A stretch of 64,000 bases of DNA from Roseomonas sp. (GTDB lineage Bacteria > Pseudomonadota > Alphaproteobacteria > Acetobacterales > Acetobacteraceae), in contig JADCFP010000063.1 in assembly GCA_020249465.1 (NCBI GenBank), forward strand, positions 1 through 64,000. Reading direction: 5' to 3'. The notes beneath the pieces were generated by a model. The model searched no databases. It was not told the origin of the DNA and saw nothing but the letters and a program-made list of their open reading frames with translations. Of the stretch, positions 1 to 8,408 are shown in pieces (the stretch's first letter is position 1; every line of letters begins with the position of its first letter). The translations under genes and the position numbers were made by a program.

Positions 1-1
1 G

Positions 2-214
2 TTTACTTCGGTGGAAAAGCACAATCTTCAGGATCTCCTCGATAGGCCCAGTTTCGTGCAGATGAGGGAAATTCTCCCACTGCTTGAACACGGTGACCCG
101 GGGCCTATCGGCAACTATCTGCGTGAGCGGGAGCGGCGCGAAGTAGAGGTCCTCCAGATCCAAGAGCTATGGCAGCCTGCGCCGTTCCCCTTCGAAAGGC
201 CCGTGTCTGGATGA
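2..214 (+). CDS. Hypothetical protein, probably 5'-truncated by the window edge
   Basis: The frame is open from the first bases of the window to a TGA at 212-214 (about 70 codons). A GTG at position 11 could start it, but there is no clear ribosome binding site visible and the frame may simply continue upstream. The peptide is charged and glutamate/arginine-rich in its centre and ends in a Pro/Phe-rich tail. I do not recognise a family. The base composition looks less GC-rich than the neighbouring genes, and the next item downstream is a gene remnant, so this may be part of a degraded or transferred segment. It may also not be a gene at all. Confidence 0.25.
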   Translation, partial: FTSVEKHNLQDLLDRPSFVQMREILPLLEHGDPGPIGNYLRERERREVEVLQIQELWQPAPFPFERPVSG

Positions 215-328
215 CTGCTTGTGACGAATTGTCGTTTCTTGCCGTTAGTATGCTGGCTGGCTTCGGGCGTCAGCCGCGCTGCCGAATGTGATGACACATA
301 CTGCTGCTAAATCTTACGGAGGCCCTAA

Positions 329-595
329 ACATGTCGCGAGCGAAATCTCTGGATCGCGGGGCATGTTGTGCCGGCGGTGGAGGGCCTGCATGTGCTCCGC
401 AGTTGGACCGGCATGAATGTGCATATTGATCGCGCGCCAATCCTGGGTGAGGTGCCGGGCATGCCGGGCTTCTTCGCCGCCGTGACATCCAACGGCTATA
501 CGCTTGGGCCGATTGCCGGGCGCATGACAGCAGATGCGGTGCTCGGCTTGCAGCAACCTGATCAGGCTTTTTCAGCGGCGCGGTTCGGCGCGTGA
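329..595 (+). pseudogene. C-terminal remnant of a FAD-dependent oxidoreductase (DAO family)
   Basis: About 88 codons, open from after a TAA at 326-328 to a TGA at 593-595, match the end of glycine/D-amino-acid oxidase-type flavoproteins: the stretch around RSWTGMNVHIDRAPILGEV followed by a PGFFAAVTSNGYTLGP segment and a final helix is typical of the last substrate and FAD-contacting part of the DAO fold. The N-terminal Rossmann GxGxxG half and about 300 residues are missing. An ATG at 331 with a good ribosome binding site (acggagg) lies in another frame and gives only about 30 residues, so the remnant seems joined out of frame to a start region. I call it a decayed gene fragment; expression as a short protein from GTG 368 is unlikely to be functional. 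Confidence 0.68.
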
Positions 596-634
596 TGTCG
601 CGCGGTAGCGCTTGAGGCGTAAGGCGCCCCAGGC

Positions 635-1189
635 TCACCCCTCAGCCTTCGCCACCACCACCATGGCCGGCTTCAGCAGCCGGCCATTCAGCGTCCAGGC
701 CGAAGTCCAGCCATGCAGCACCGTCCCCGGCGCCACGCCTTCCGGCGCGGGCTGTTCGGCCATCGCCTGGTGCTTTTCCGGATCAAAGGGCTGGCCCTTG
801 GGGTCGTGGCGCTGCACGCCATTGCGTTCCAGGATACCCAGGAAGGACCGCTCCACCCCTTCAAACCCGGCGCGGAGCTTGGTCAGCAGATCGGGCTCAT
901 CTTCCGCAGCCGGCGGCAAGGCTTCGATGCCGCGGCGAAGGTTTTCAGCCGCTTCCACCACATCACTCGCGAATTTCTGCGTAGCATAGGCGCGCGCATC
1001 GGCGACTTCGCGCTGGGTGCGGCTGCGCAGGTTTTGCATTTCGGCTTCGGAGCGGAGCCATTTGTCGCGCAAAGCCTCCATTTCCTGCGCCAGCATGACA
1101 AGGCGTTCCTCGGCGGTCATCGCCGGGGCTTCGGGGGCGGGTTCTTGCGCCGCCGTTTCGGGGGCGTTGGGGTCGTTCGTCTCGGTCAT
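635..1189 (-). CDS. grpE: GrpE, nucleotide exchange factor of DnaK
   Basis: A 184-residue GrpE. It releases ADP from cytosolic DnaK and so drives the Hsp70 chaperone cycle. The order is typical: an acidic, alanine/proline-rich N-terminus (about 1-24), a long coiled-coil helix (about 25-90, containing YATQKFASDVVEAAENLRR), then the beta-wing domain with the family signature FDPEKHQAM (about 135-143) and the terminal GRLLKPAMVVVAK. Length is usual for an alphaproteobacterium. dnaK and hrcA are not adjacent. It is divergent from murJ with a 130-bp gap that should hold both promoters; I saw no CIRCE inverted repeat there. The ATG at 1189 gives the expected N-terminus. Confidence 0.96.
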   Translation of the reverse strand: MTETNDPNAPETAAQEPAPEAPAMTAEERLVMLAQEMEALRDKWLRSEAEMQNLRSRTQREVADARAYATQKFASDVVEAAENLRRGIEALPPAAEDEPDLLTKLRAGFEGVERSFLGILERNGVQRHDPKGQPFDPEKHQAMAEQPAPEGVAPGTVLHGWTSAWTLNGRLLKPAMVVVAKAEG

Positions 1190-1319
1190 CTTGGTATCGC
1201 GTGGTTACTCGCGGGAGGGATCGGCGAAATCGCCGGGGACAGACCCATCACCTAGGCGCCCTCGGCCCCAAGAACAAGCGCCCTTCCGCTTCGCCCCGCC
1301 CGCGCCTACACCCCCTTCC

Positions 1320-2876
1320 ATGCTGCGTTCCGTGCTGACCGTTGGAAGCTGGACCATGGCGAGCCGTATTCTCGGCTTCGCCCGAGACATGCTGATCGCT
1401 TCCCGCCTTGGGGCGGGGCCGGTGGCGGATGCGTTTTTTGTGGCACTGAAGCTGCCCAATCTGTTCCGGCGCCTGTTTGGTGAGGGCGCCTTCAACGCTG
1501 CCTTTGTGCCCGCCTTTGCCGGCATTCTGGCCGCCGAGGGTCGCGCCGCCGCGCGTGACATGGCGGAACGCATGGGCACGCTCATGATGCTGTGGCTATC
1601 GCTGCTGACGCTGATTGCGCTGATTTTCATGCCGCAGGTGATCGGCGTGCTGGCGCCTGGCTTTGCGAGCGATCCGGGCAAGTTTGCGCTGGCGGTGGAA
1701 CTGACGCGCATCACGTTTTTCTACATGCCGCTAATCTGCCTGACAGCGCTGATTTCTGGCGTGCTGAATAGCCTGGACCGCTTCGCCGCCGCTGCTGCCG
1801 CGCCGGTATTTTTCAACCTTTTGTTGATGGCGGCCCTGATCGGCCTCACGCCCTATCTGCCCACACCCGGCCATGCCCTGGCTTGGGGGGTTTTTGCTGC
1901 CGGTGTCGCGCAGCTTGCCATGGTCTGGGTCGCGGCGCGGCAGGCGGGGATGACGCTGCGCCTTTACCGCCCCCCGGCGCTCACACCACCCATTCGGCAG
2001 GTACTGCGCCGTATGGTGCCAGGTGTGCTCGGGGCCGGGGTTACGCAGATCAATCTGGCGGTGGATGTGATCATCGCGTCCTTCCTCGTGAGTGGCTCTG
2101 TCTCCTACCTCTATTACGCGGATCGCGTGGCACAATTGCCGCTTGGGGTCATTGGCGCGGCCCTTGGTACGGCGCTGTTGCCCTTGCTCGCGCGGCATTT
2201 GCGCCTGGGCGAGAAACTGGCGGCGCATCGCGCGCTCAATCGCGGCATTGAATTGGCAGTGCTGCTGACGCTGCCTTGCGCGGCGGGCCTGGCAGTTGCG
2301 GCGGGGCCGATCACCGCGGCCCTGTTTCAGCGCGGCGCCTTTGATGCGGCGGCGAGTGCGGCTTCGGCTTCAGCCCTGGTGGCCTATGCCGTCGGGTTGC
2401 CCGCCTTTGTGCTGGTCAAGGTTTTTGCGCCAGCGTTTTTCGCGCGCGGCGATACCTCGGCCCCGGTGCGGATCGGGATACTGTCCGTCGCGGTCAATCT
2501 GGCGCTGAACCTCGCTTTCATGAATGTGCTGGGTCATGTCGGGGTGGCTTTGGCCACCAGTATCGCGGCCTGGGTGAATGGCGGCTTGCTTGCCTGGCTT
2601 TTGGTGCGGCGCGGGCATTTGGTGCTGGACCGGCGCTGCCGGCGCGTGCTGCCGCGGCTGGTGCTGGCGAGTGCCATGATGGCTGCGGCCGTATTCGCCC
2701 TTGGCTTGGTCCTGCCTGGGCTCGGCAATGTACTGCGCGCTGGCCTGATGATCCTGGTCGGCATGGCGGCCTTCACGCTCGCCGGCATGGCGCTTGGCGC
2801 CTTCCATCCGCGCGATGTGCTGCGCCAATTGCGCCGCCGCGCCCCCCGTGGCGCAAGCGCTGGCAATCCTGCATGA
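1320..2876 (+). CDS. murJ: MurJ lipid II flippase
   Basis: 518 residues, a polytopic inner-membrane protein with about 14 hydrophobic segments, matching MurJ (MviN) of the MOP superfamily, which flips lipid-linked peptidoglycan precursors outward. The conserved N-terminal region is intact: GARDM-type loop 1 (FARDMLIASRLGAGPVADAF) and KLPNLFRRLFGEGAFNAAFVP at about 43-63. The frame is open about 100 codons further upstream, but the ATG at 1320 gives the canonical MLRS N-terminus, and the upstream part overlaps grpE antisense. The ribosome binding site is weak. In many alphaproteobacteria murJ follows mutS-glnD; here those two genes lie some 40 kb away. Confidence 0.95.
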   Translation: MLRSVLTVGSWTMASRILGFARDMLIASRLGAGPVADAFFVALKLPNLFRRLFGEGAFNAAFVPAFAGILAAEGRAAARDMAERMGTLMMLWLSLLTLIALIFMPQVIGVLAPGFASDPGKFALAVELTRITFFYMPLICLTALISGVLNSLDRFAAAAAAPVFFNLLLMAALIGLTPYLPTPGHALAWGVFAAGVAQLAMVWVAARQAGMTLRLYRPPALTPPIRQVLRRMVPGVLGAGVTQINLAVDVIIASFLVSGSVSYLYYADRVAQLPLGVIGAALGTALLPLLARHLRLGEKLAAHRALNRGIELAVLLTLPCAAGLAVAAGPITAALFQRGAFDAAASAASASALVAYAVGLPAFVLVKVFAPAFFARGDTSAPVRIGILSVAVNLALNLAFMNVLGHVGVALATSIAAWVNGGLLAWLLVRRGHLVLDRRCRRVLPRLVLASAMMAAAVFALGLVLPGLGNVLRAGLMILVGMAAFTLAGMALGAFHPRDVLRQLRRRAPRGASAGNPA

Positions 2877-2903
2877 TACCCCTGACTCTGGGGGGATAGG
2901 CGC

Positions 2904-4109
2904 ATGGATGCGGCCAGACGGCAGGTGGTACTGATCAATGCCGCGCATAGTTTCACCCATTACAGCCTGCTGATCCTGGCAACCGCCGTGCTTGCCATGG
3001 TGCAGCAGGATACGGGGATTTTTGGCGCGGATTACGGGCCGATCCTCGCACTCGGCACCACCATGTTCGTCATTTACGGGCTTTGCGCCCTGCCGATGGG
3101 CTGGCTTGCGGATCGCTTCGGGCGGCGCTTTTTGATGGTGGCCTTCTTCATGGGCTCGGGCGCTTTCATGGTGGCGGCGGGCTTCGCGCCTTCACCCATG
3201 ATGCTTGCGATTACCCTTGGCGCCATGGGCGCCTTTGTGGCGATTTATCACCCGATTGGCACCGCGATTTTGGTGGAAGCGGCTGGCGAAAAAGTGGGCC
3301 GCGCCATGGGCATCAATGGTGTTTTCGGCAATCTGGGTGTGGCAACCGCGCCTGTGTTGACGGCCTTCATCGCCGCCCAAGGCGGCTGGCGCTGGGCCTT
3401 CATCATCCCTGGCATCGCCTGCATCATTGCCGGGTTTTTCTACTGGCGCGAACCGCCCTTTGATTCGGCGCGCATCCAGGCCGGCGGCAAGCCCTTTCCC
3501 GAGATCCCCGCCGCGCTGGTCCGCCGCGCGGTGATCATTCTGTTGGCCATCGCAACCGTCTCGGGCCTGGTGTTCAACGCCTATACGCTCCTGATCCCGA
3601 AGCTGATGCAGGAACGCCTGGCGGGTAGCCCGGAATTGCTGCCGATTGTAGGGCTGCTGTCCTTCCTCGCCACCATTTGCGGCGGTGTCGCGCAATTCAG
3701 CGTGGGGCGCATGATTGACCGCCACACGCTCAAGACCGTGTTCATGCCGCTGGCGGTGCTGGTGGTGCCGGGATTGTTTGCGCTCGCTTTTCTGGATGGC
3801 TGGGTGGTGCTGCCGGTGGCAGGGCTGGTCGCGGCCTGCATCTTCGGGCAGGTGACGGTGAATGAGACAATGACCGCGCGTTATGTCGCGCCCGCCCTGC
3901 GCGCAAAGCTCTATTCCATTCGCTTCACGGTCGGGTTTTTGGGTGCGGCGATTGCCTCTCCGCTCATTGGCTTTTTGCATGAAGCGACGGGATCACTCGC
4001 ACTTTCCATGCTGGTGCTGGGCGCGGTTGCCTGTGTGACCCTCGCCTGCGCCATGCTGTTTCCGAACCGCAAGGAAGAATTGCAGCCGGAATTATGGGGA
4101 AAGACGTGA
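2904..4109 (+). CDS. Major facilitator superfamily transporter
   Basis: 401 residues with about 12 membrane helices. The MFS motif A between helices 2 and 3 is clear (GWLADRFGRR, residues 66-75), and a second helix-rich half follows a cytoplasmic loop near residues 185-205. The HPIGTAI stretch in the first half resembles the fosmidomycin-resistance/sugar-efflux branch, but the substrate cannot be told from sequence. A purine-rich ribosome binding site (gggggataggcgc) precedes ATG 2904. It lies 28 bp after murJ and 66 bp before a TctC-type binding protein, so it may share a transcript with the carboxylate-related genes downstream. Confidence 0.85.
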   Translation: MDAARRQVVLINAAHSFTHYSLLILATAVLAMVQQDTGIFGADYGPILALGTTMFVIYGLCALPMGWLADRFGRRFLMVAFFMGSGAFMVAAGFAPSPMMLAITLGAMGAFVAIYHPIGTAILVEAAGEKVGRAMGINGVFGNLGVATAPVLTAFIAAQGGWRWAFIIPGIACIIAGFFYWREPPFDSARIQAGGKPFPEIPAALVRRAVIILLAIATVSGLVFNAYTLLIPKLMQERLAGSPELLPIVGLLSFLATICGGVAQFSVGRMIDRHTLKTVFMPLAVLVVPGLFALAFLDGWVVLPVAGLVAACIFGQVTVNETMTARYVAPALRAKLYSIRFTVGFLGAAIASPLIGFLHEATGSLALSMLVLGAVACVTLACAMLFPNRKEELQPELWGKT

Positions 4110-4175
4110 TTGGCTTTGAAGGATGATGCGGGCATCGCCACACCAGCCTTCAAAGCGGGCAGAGGAAGAACCGCC

Positions 4176-5147
4176 ATGAAGAATACCTCGCGCCGGGTGC
4201 TGCTCGGCTCCGCGCTTGCCTTGCCTTTCATCGGCCGCGCCAAGGCGCAAGCCCCTTGGCCCGATCGGCCAGTGCGCATCATCATCCCCTTTGGCGCGGG
4301 CGGGCCGATTGATCTGGTGGGCCGCTTGCTGGCCGAACATCTCAAGGAAAGGCTTGGCCAGCCCTTCATCATCGAAAACCGCCCAGGGGCGGGCGGCAGC
4401 ATCGGGATTCATACCGTGGTGCAATCGCCGCCCGATGGTACTGCCTTTGTGCTGACAAGCGCTTCACTGGCCAGCGTGCCGGCGCTTTACCCCAATCGCG
4501 GACTTGATCCGCGTACCGCCTTGGCCCCCGTTAGCCTGGTCGCGGATATTCCAACCGCCATGGTGGTGCGCACGGCATCACCGTATCAAAACGTGCAGGA
4601 TGTGGTGAATGCGGCCCGCGCCGCACCTGGCCGGCTGACCTATGGCAGCGGTGGGGTTGGGTCTTCCAACCATCTTTCGGGCGCGCTGTTTGCCCTCGCC
4701 GCCAATCTTGATCTCACGCATGTCTCGTATCGCGGCGCGGCGCCGGCCATGACAGCGCTTTACGCTGGTGAAATAGACATGGTTTTCGCGAGCACCGTGG
4801 AAACCCTCCCGCATGTGCAAGGTGGCCGCGCAAGGCTTTTGGGCGTGGCGGGGCCGCGGCGCCTGCCGGCCCTGCCGGATACGCCGGCCATCAATGAAAC
4901 CGTGCCTGGCTATGTTGCGCTGAATTGGTATGCCATCGCCGCACCGCGCGCGACACCGCCCGCCATCATCGCCCGCATGGCGGAAACCTTGGGCAGCATT
5001 CGTGACCTGCCCGATGTGCGCACGCGCTTCGCCGCTGCGGGCACGACACCTTTGCTGACTGGCCCGGCGGAATTGGCCGCGCTGCTGGAATCCGATGTAC
5101 CGCAATGGCAGCGCGTGGTGGCGGCGACAGGGATCAAGGTGGAATGA
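4176..5147 (+). CDS. Tripartite tricarboxylate transporter binding protein (Bug/TctC family)
   Basis: 323 residues. A twin-arginine-like signal (residues 1-26, SRRVLLGS then hydrophobic, ending AKAQA) exports it to the periplasm. The mature protein starts with PWPDRPVRIIIPFGAGGPID, the family's ligand-loop region, and later shows GSGGVGSSNHLSGALF and HVSYRGAAPAM, all hallmarks of Bug proteins that bind carboxylates such as citrate, glutarate or nicotinate. ATG 4176 is preceded by agaggaagaa, so it is preferred over the upstream TTG at 4110. No TctA/TctB gene is adjacent, so it may feed a distant permease or act as a sensor. The ligand is unknown. Confidence 0.92.
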   Translation: MKNTSRRVLLGSALALPFIGRAKAQAPWPDRPVRIIIPFGAGGPIDLVGRLLAEHLKERLGQPFIIENRPGAGGSIGIHTVVQSPPDGTAFVLTSASLASVPALYPNRGLDPRTALAPVSLVADIPTAMVVRTASPYQNVQDVVNAARAAPGRLTYGSGGVGSSNHLSGALFALAANLDLTHVSYRGAAPAMTALYAGEIDMVFASTVETLPHVQGGRARLLGVAGPRRLPALPDTPAINETVPGYVALNWYAIAAPRATPPAIIARMAETLGSIRDLPDVRTRFAAAGTTPLLTGPAELAALLESDVPQWQRVVAATGIKVE

Positions 5148-5241
5148 GATGCTTCTTGCCCCATCACAAAACTCTGATTTATCCTTCAACTGAAAACGAA
5201 AACATCCCGCGCCCCTTCGCGCGGATGGGAAGGATCAGCGC

Positions 5242-6933
5242 ATGAGCCATTCCGCCTTCAAAGCCGCACGGGATTTCCTGCTGGCGCAACGTGGCGATTA
5301 CGCCACGGCCTATCGCGATTTCCGCTGGCCGGCGCTGGATCATTTCAACTGGGCGCTTGACTGGTTTGACGCGGAATTGGCGCAAGGCGCGCATGGCGCG
5401 CGCCCCGCACTGCGCATTGTTGGCGATGGCGCAGCCGAGCGCAGCTTTGCTGAGCTTTCGGCGGCGTCCAACCGTGTCGCCAATGGGTTGCGTGCGCTTG
5501 GCGTCAAGCGCGGCGATCGCATTCTGCTCATGCTCGGCAATGTCGTGCCGCTTTGGGAAGTGATGCTGGCGGCGATGAAATTGGGCGCCGTGGTGATCCC
5601 CGCCACCACCTTGCTCGCCGGCGCTGATCTGAAGGACAGGTTTGATCGCGGGCGCGCGCGTTTCGTGGTGGCCAATGCCGCAGATGCACCGAAATTCGAA
5701 GGGCTGGAAGCGGGTGTGACGCGCATCGCGGTGGGCGTGGCGCCGGCAGGTTGGGTTGCCTATGAAAGCCTGCATCAGGGTGCCCCCAGCTTCACGCCGG
5801 ATGGGCCGACCAGGGCCAGCGATCCCATGCTGCTTTATTTCACCTCAGGCACCACGGCCAAGCCGAAGCTTGTTCTGCATAGTCATCAATCCTATCCGGT
5901 GGGGCATCTTTCCACGATGTTCGTACTCGGCCTGCAGCCGGGCGATCTGCATTTGAATATTTCCTCGCCTGGCTGGGCGAAGCATGCCTGGTCCTGCATT
6001 TTTGCGCCCTGGATTGCGGGGGCGGCAGTCTTCATCGCCAATCAGCCGCGCTTCAATGCGCGCGGCATGCTGGATGCGATTGCCGCTAATGGGGTGACAA
6101 CGCTCTGCGCCCCGCCCACCGTCTGGCGCATGTTCGTCCAGGAAGACATGAAATCCATCCGCACGTCACTCCGCGAAGTGGCCGGCGCGGGGGAACCGCT
6201 CAATCCCGAAATCATCGAACAGGTGCGCGACGCCTGGGGCCTCACGATCCGCGACTTCTTCGGGCAGACGGAAACCACGGCGCAGATCGGCAATCCGCCG
6301 GGGATGGCGTTGAAGGAAGGCTCCATGGGCAAGCCGCTGCCGGGTTATCGGATTGTGCTGCTCGACCCCGATGACAAGCCGGCCGAGGAAGGTGAGGTCT
6401 GCATCGCGCTCAACCCTGCGCCGACCGGGCTGATGATGGGCTATCAGGCCGATGATGGCAGCACCCTGCCGGCGGGCGAGGCTTTCTATCGCACCGGCGA
6501 TGTCGCCCAGCGGGATCAGGATGGCTACCTGACCTATGTCGGGCGGGCGGATGATGTCTTCAAAGCCTCAGACTATCGGATTTCGCCCTTTGAATTGGAA
6601 AGCGTGCTGATCGAGCATGAGGCGGTGGCGGAAGCCGCTGTGGTGCCGGCACCGGACGCCATGCGCATGGCGGTGCCCAAGGCCTTTATTGCGCTGGCAC
6701 CCGGGGCGGTGGCGAACCCGGCCACCATGCTGTCCATCTTCCAACATCTGCGCGGGCGGCTTTCCGCCTTCAAGCGCGTGCGGCGCCCGGAAGTGCATGA
6801 GCTGCCCAAGACGATTTCCGGCAAGATTCGCCGCGTGGAACTCCGCCGATTGGAAGAAAAGCGCTTCGCCGCCGGCACCAGGCCAGAAGGCGAGTATCGG
6901 GAGGAGGATTTCCCGGAACTCCGCCATTCCTGA
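5242..6933 (+). CDS. AMP-forming acyl-CoA synthetase (acetyl/medium-chain type)
   Basis: 563 residues of the ANL adenylating superfamily; activates a carboxylic acid with ATP to an acyl-adenylate and then to the CoA thioester. The phosphate loop FTSGTTAKPK (200-209), the substrate motif FFGQTET, the YRTGD motif with the conserved Asp, and the C-terminal catalytic lysine in SGKIRR (about residue 528) are all present. The SSPGWAKHAWS stretch resembles the acetyl-CoA synthetase/medium-chain synthetase branch. A gaagga ribosome binding site precedes ATG 5242. It sits between a carboxylate-binding protein and an omega-aminotransferase, which suggests catabolism of an imported (amino) acid; the exact acid is unknown. 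Confidence 0.88.
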   Translation: MSHSAFKAARDFLLAQRGDYATAYRDFRWPALDHFNWALDWFDAELAQGAHGARPALRIVGDGAAERSFAELSAASNRVANGLRALGVKRGDRILLMLGNVVPLWEVMLAAMKLGAVVIPATTLLAGADLKDRFDRGRARFVVANAADAPKFEGLEAGVTRIAVGVAPAGWVAYESLHQGAPSFTPDGPTRASDPMLLYFTSGTTAKPKLVLHSHQSYPVGHLSTMFVLGLQPGDLHLNISSPGWAKHAWSCIFAPWIAGAAVFIANQPRFNARGMLDAIAANGVTTLCAPPTVWRMFVQEDMKSIRTSLREVAGAGEPLNPEIIEQVRDAWGLTIRDFFGQTETTAQIGNPPGMALKEGSMGKPLPGYRIVLLDPDDKPAEEGEVCIALNPAPTGLMMGYQADDGSTLPAGEAFYRTGDVAQRDQDGYLTYVGRADDVFKASDYRISPFELESVLIEHEAVAEAAVVPAPDAMRMAVPKAFIALAPGAVANPATMLSIFQHLRGRLSAFKRVRRPEVHELPKTISGKIRRVELRRLEEKRFAAGTRPEGEYREEDFPELRHS

Positions 6934-6938
6934 ACAAG

Positions 6939-6968
6939 CCCCCGCTTGCCCCCGCGCCCCAGCGGGGG
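6939..6968 (+). terminator. Stem-loop after the acyl-CoA synthetase
   Basis: The arms CCCCCGCT (6939-6946) and AGCGGGGG (6961-6968) are perfectly complementary and are followed by TTTATT. The hairpin begins 5 bases after the stop codon, fitting a rho-independent terminator. It lies 30 bases upstream of the aminotransferase start, so it could also attenuate read-through into that gene. Confidence 0.6.
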
Positions 6969-6998
6969 TTTATTGGGGTGAATCCCGGAGATACCCCG

Positions 6999-8330
6999 AT
7001 GAATGAGATCAATGTGCCGCGCCCGAATAATCTGGACGCGTTCTGGATGCCCTATTCGGACAATAAGTATTTCAAGGACCGTCCGCGCATGCTCGCCCGG
7101 GCCGAGGGCATGCATTACTACACGCCGGAGGGGCGGGAGATTCTGGATGGTACCTCCGGCCTTTGGTGCTGCAATGCCGGGCATGGCCGGCAGGAGATTG
7201 TGGAGGCCATCCAAAAACAGGCCGCGATCATGGATTTCGCGCCCGCCTTCCAGCTTGGCCACCCCATCGCCTTTGAAGCCGCTTCGCGCGTGGCCGATAT
7301 GACGCCTGAGGGGCTGGACCGCGTCTTCTTCACCAATTCAGGCAGCGAAGCCGCCGATACGGCGCTAAAAATCGCGCTCGCCTATCACAAGGCGCGCGGC
7401 GAAAGCTCTCGCGTGCGGTTGATCGGGCGCGAACGCGGCTATCATGGCGTGGGCTTTGGCGGCATGTCGGTGGGCGGCATTGGGCCCAATCGCAAGCAAT
7501 TCGGCGCGCTGCTGCCTTATGTGGACCATCTGCCGCATACGCATCTGCCGGCCAAGAACGCATATTGCCGGGGTGAACCGCCGCATGGCGCCGAGCTGGC
7601 TGATGTGCTGGAAAACCTGGTGGCACTGCATGGCGCCGAGACCATTGCCGCCGTCATGGTGGAACCTGTGGCGGGGTCAACCGGCGTGCTGGTGCCGCCT
7701 GTGGGCTACCTGAAGCGGCTGCGCGATATCTGCACCAAGCATGGCATTCTGCTGATTTTTGACGAGGTCATCACCGGGTTTGGCCGGCTTGGCGCCAATT
7801 TCGGTGCGGAACGCCTCGGCGTGACGCCCGATATCATGACCATGGCGAAGGGGCTGACGAACGCCGCAGTCCCCATGGGGGCGGTGGCGGTCAAGAACGA
7901 CATCTATGATGCCATCGTGACGGGTACGAGCGCGGGTATCGAATTCTTCCATGGCTATACCTATTCCGGGCACCCGCTGGCCGCCGCGGCGGCCATTGCC
8001 ACGCTTGAACTTCATCGCGCCGAGGATTTGCCAGGCCGCGCCCGCGCGTTGGAGCCCTATTGGCAGGATGCGGTGCATTCGCTGAAGGGTCTGCCCAATG
8101 TCATTGATATCCGCGATGTCGGGCTGATTGGCGCGGTGGAATTGGCGCCGCGCCCCAGCAAGCCGACACAGCGCGCCTTGGATGTCTTCCGCCGCTGCTT
8201 TGATGAGGGCGTGCTGATCCGCGTGACAGCCGATATCATTGCCATGTCGCCGCCGCTGATTTGCGAAAAGCCGCATGTGGACCGGCTGATCAATACGCTT
8301 TCTGATGCCATCATGGCGGAAGCGGCCTAA
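6999..8330 (+). CDS. Class III aminotransferase (beta-alanine/omega-amino acid:pyruvate type)
   Basis: 443 residues of the PLP fold type I class III transaminases. The PLP phosphate site NSGSEA (113-118), the Asp of LLIFDEVITGFGR (Asp255) that contacts the pyridine nitrogen, and the Schiff-base lysine in MTMAKGLTNAAVPMGA (Lys284) are present. The N-terminal NLDAFWMPYSDNKYFK is typical of omega-amino acid:pyruvate transaminases, which transfer the terminal amino group of beta-alanine or similar amines to pyruvate. ATG 6999 follows a cccggag ribosome binding site; an in-frame GTG at 6978 is less likely. With the synthetase upstream it could yield and use a semialdehyde or acid, but the physiological amine is not shown. 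Confidence 0.9.
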   Translation: MNEINVPRPNNLDAFWMPYSDNKYFKDRPRMLARAEGMHYYTPEGREILDGTSGLWCCNAGHGRQEIVEAIQKQAAIMDFAPAFQLGHPIAFEAASRVADMTPEGLDRVFFTNSGSEAADTALKIALAYHKARGESSRVRLIGRERGYHGVGFGGMSVGGIGPNRKQFGALLPYVDHLPHTHLPAKNAYCRGEPPHGAELADVLENLVALHGAETIAAVMVEPVAGSTGVLVPPVGYLKRLRDICTKHGILLIFDEVITGFGRLGANFGAERLGVTPDIMTMAKGLTNAAVPMGAVAVKNDIYDAIVTGTSAGIEFFHGYTYSGHPLAAAAAIATLELHRAEDLPGRARALEPYWQDAVHSLKGLPNVIDIRDVGLIGAVELAPRPSKPTQRALDVFRRCFDEGVLIRVTADIIAMSPPLICEKPHVDRLINTLSDAIMAEAA

Positions 8331-8338
8331 CTCCCTCA

Positions 8339-8362
8339 CCGGGCAGGGTGACCTCTGCCCGG
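8339..8362 (+). terminator. Stem-loop after the aminotransferase
   Basis: CCGGGCAG (8339-8346) and CTGCCCGG (8355-8362) form a perfect 8-bp stem eight bases after the stop codon. There is no U-run, so it may be a transcript-end stabiliser or a weak terminator rather than a strong intrinsic one. Confidence 0.5.
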
Positions 8363-8408
8363 CTTCGCCCCATATAAGGCGCCAAACCTTGCTGATGGAG
8401 AAACCCAG

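Noticed and set aside
1017-1319. N-terminal extension of murJ by 101 codons
   Set aside because: The extra part is antisense to grpE, is not MurJ-like and would need to start inside that gene.
5203-5227. Bulged hairpin CATCCCGCGC/GCGCGGATG before the acyl-CoA synthetase
   Set aside because: Short, imperfect, and no T-run; it could arise by chance in such GC-rich sequence, so not listed as a terminator.
8331-8408. Zur box upstream of the COG0523 GTPase
   Set aside because: I looked for a TGTTAT-type palindrome and saw none; regulation by zinc remains only contextual.
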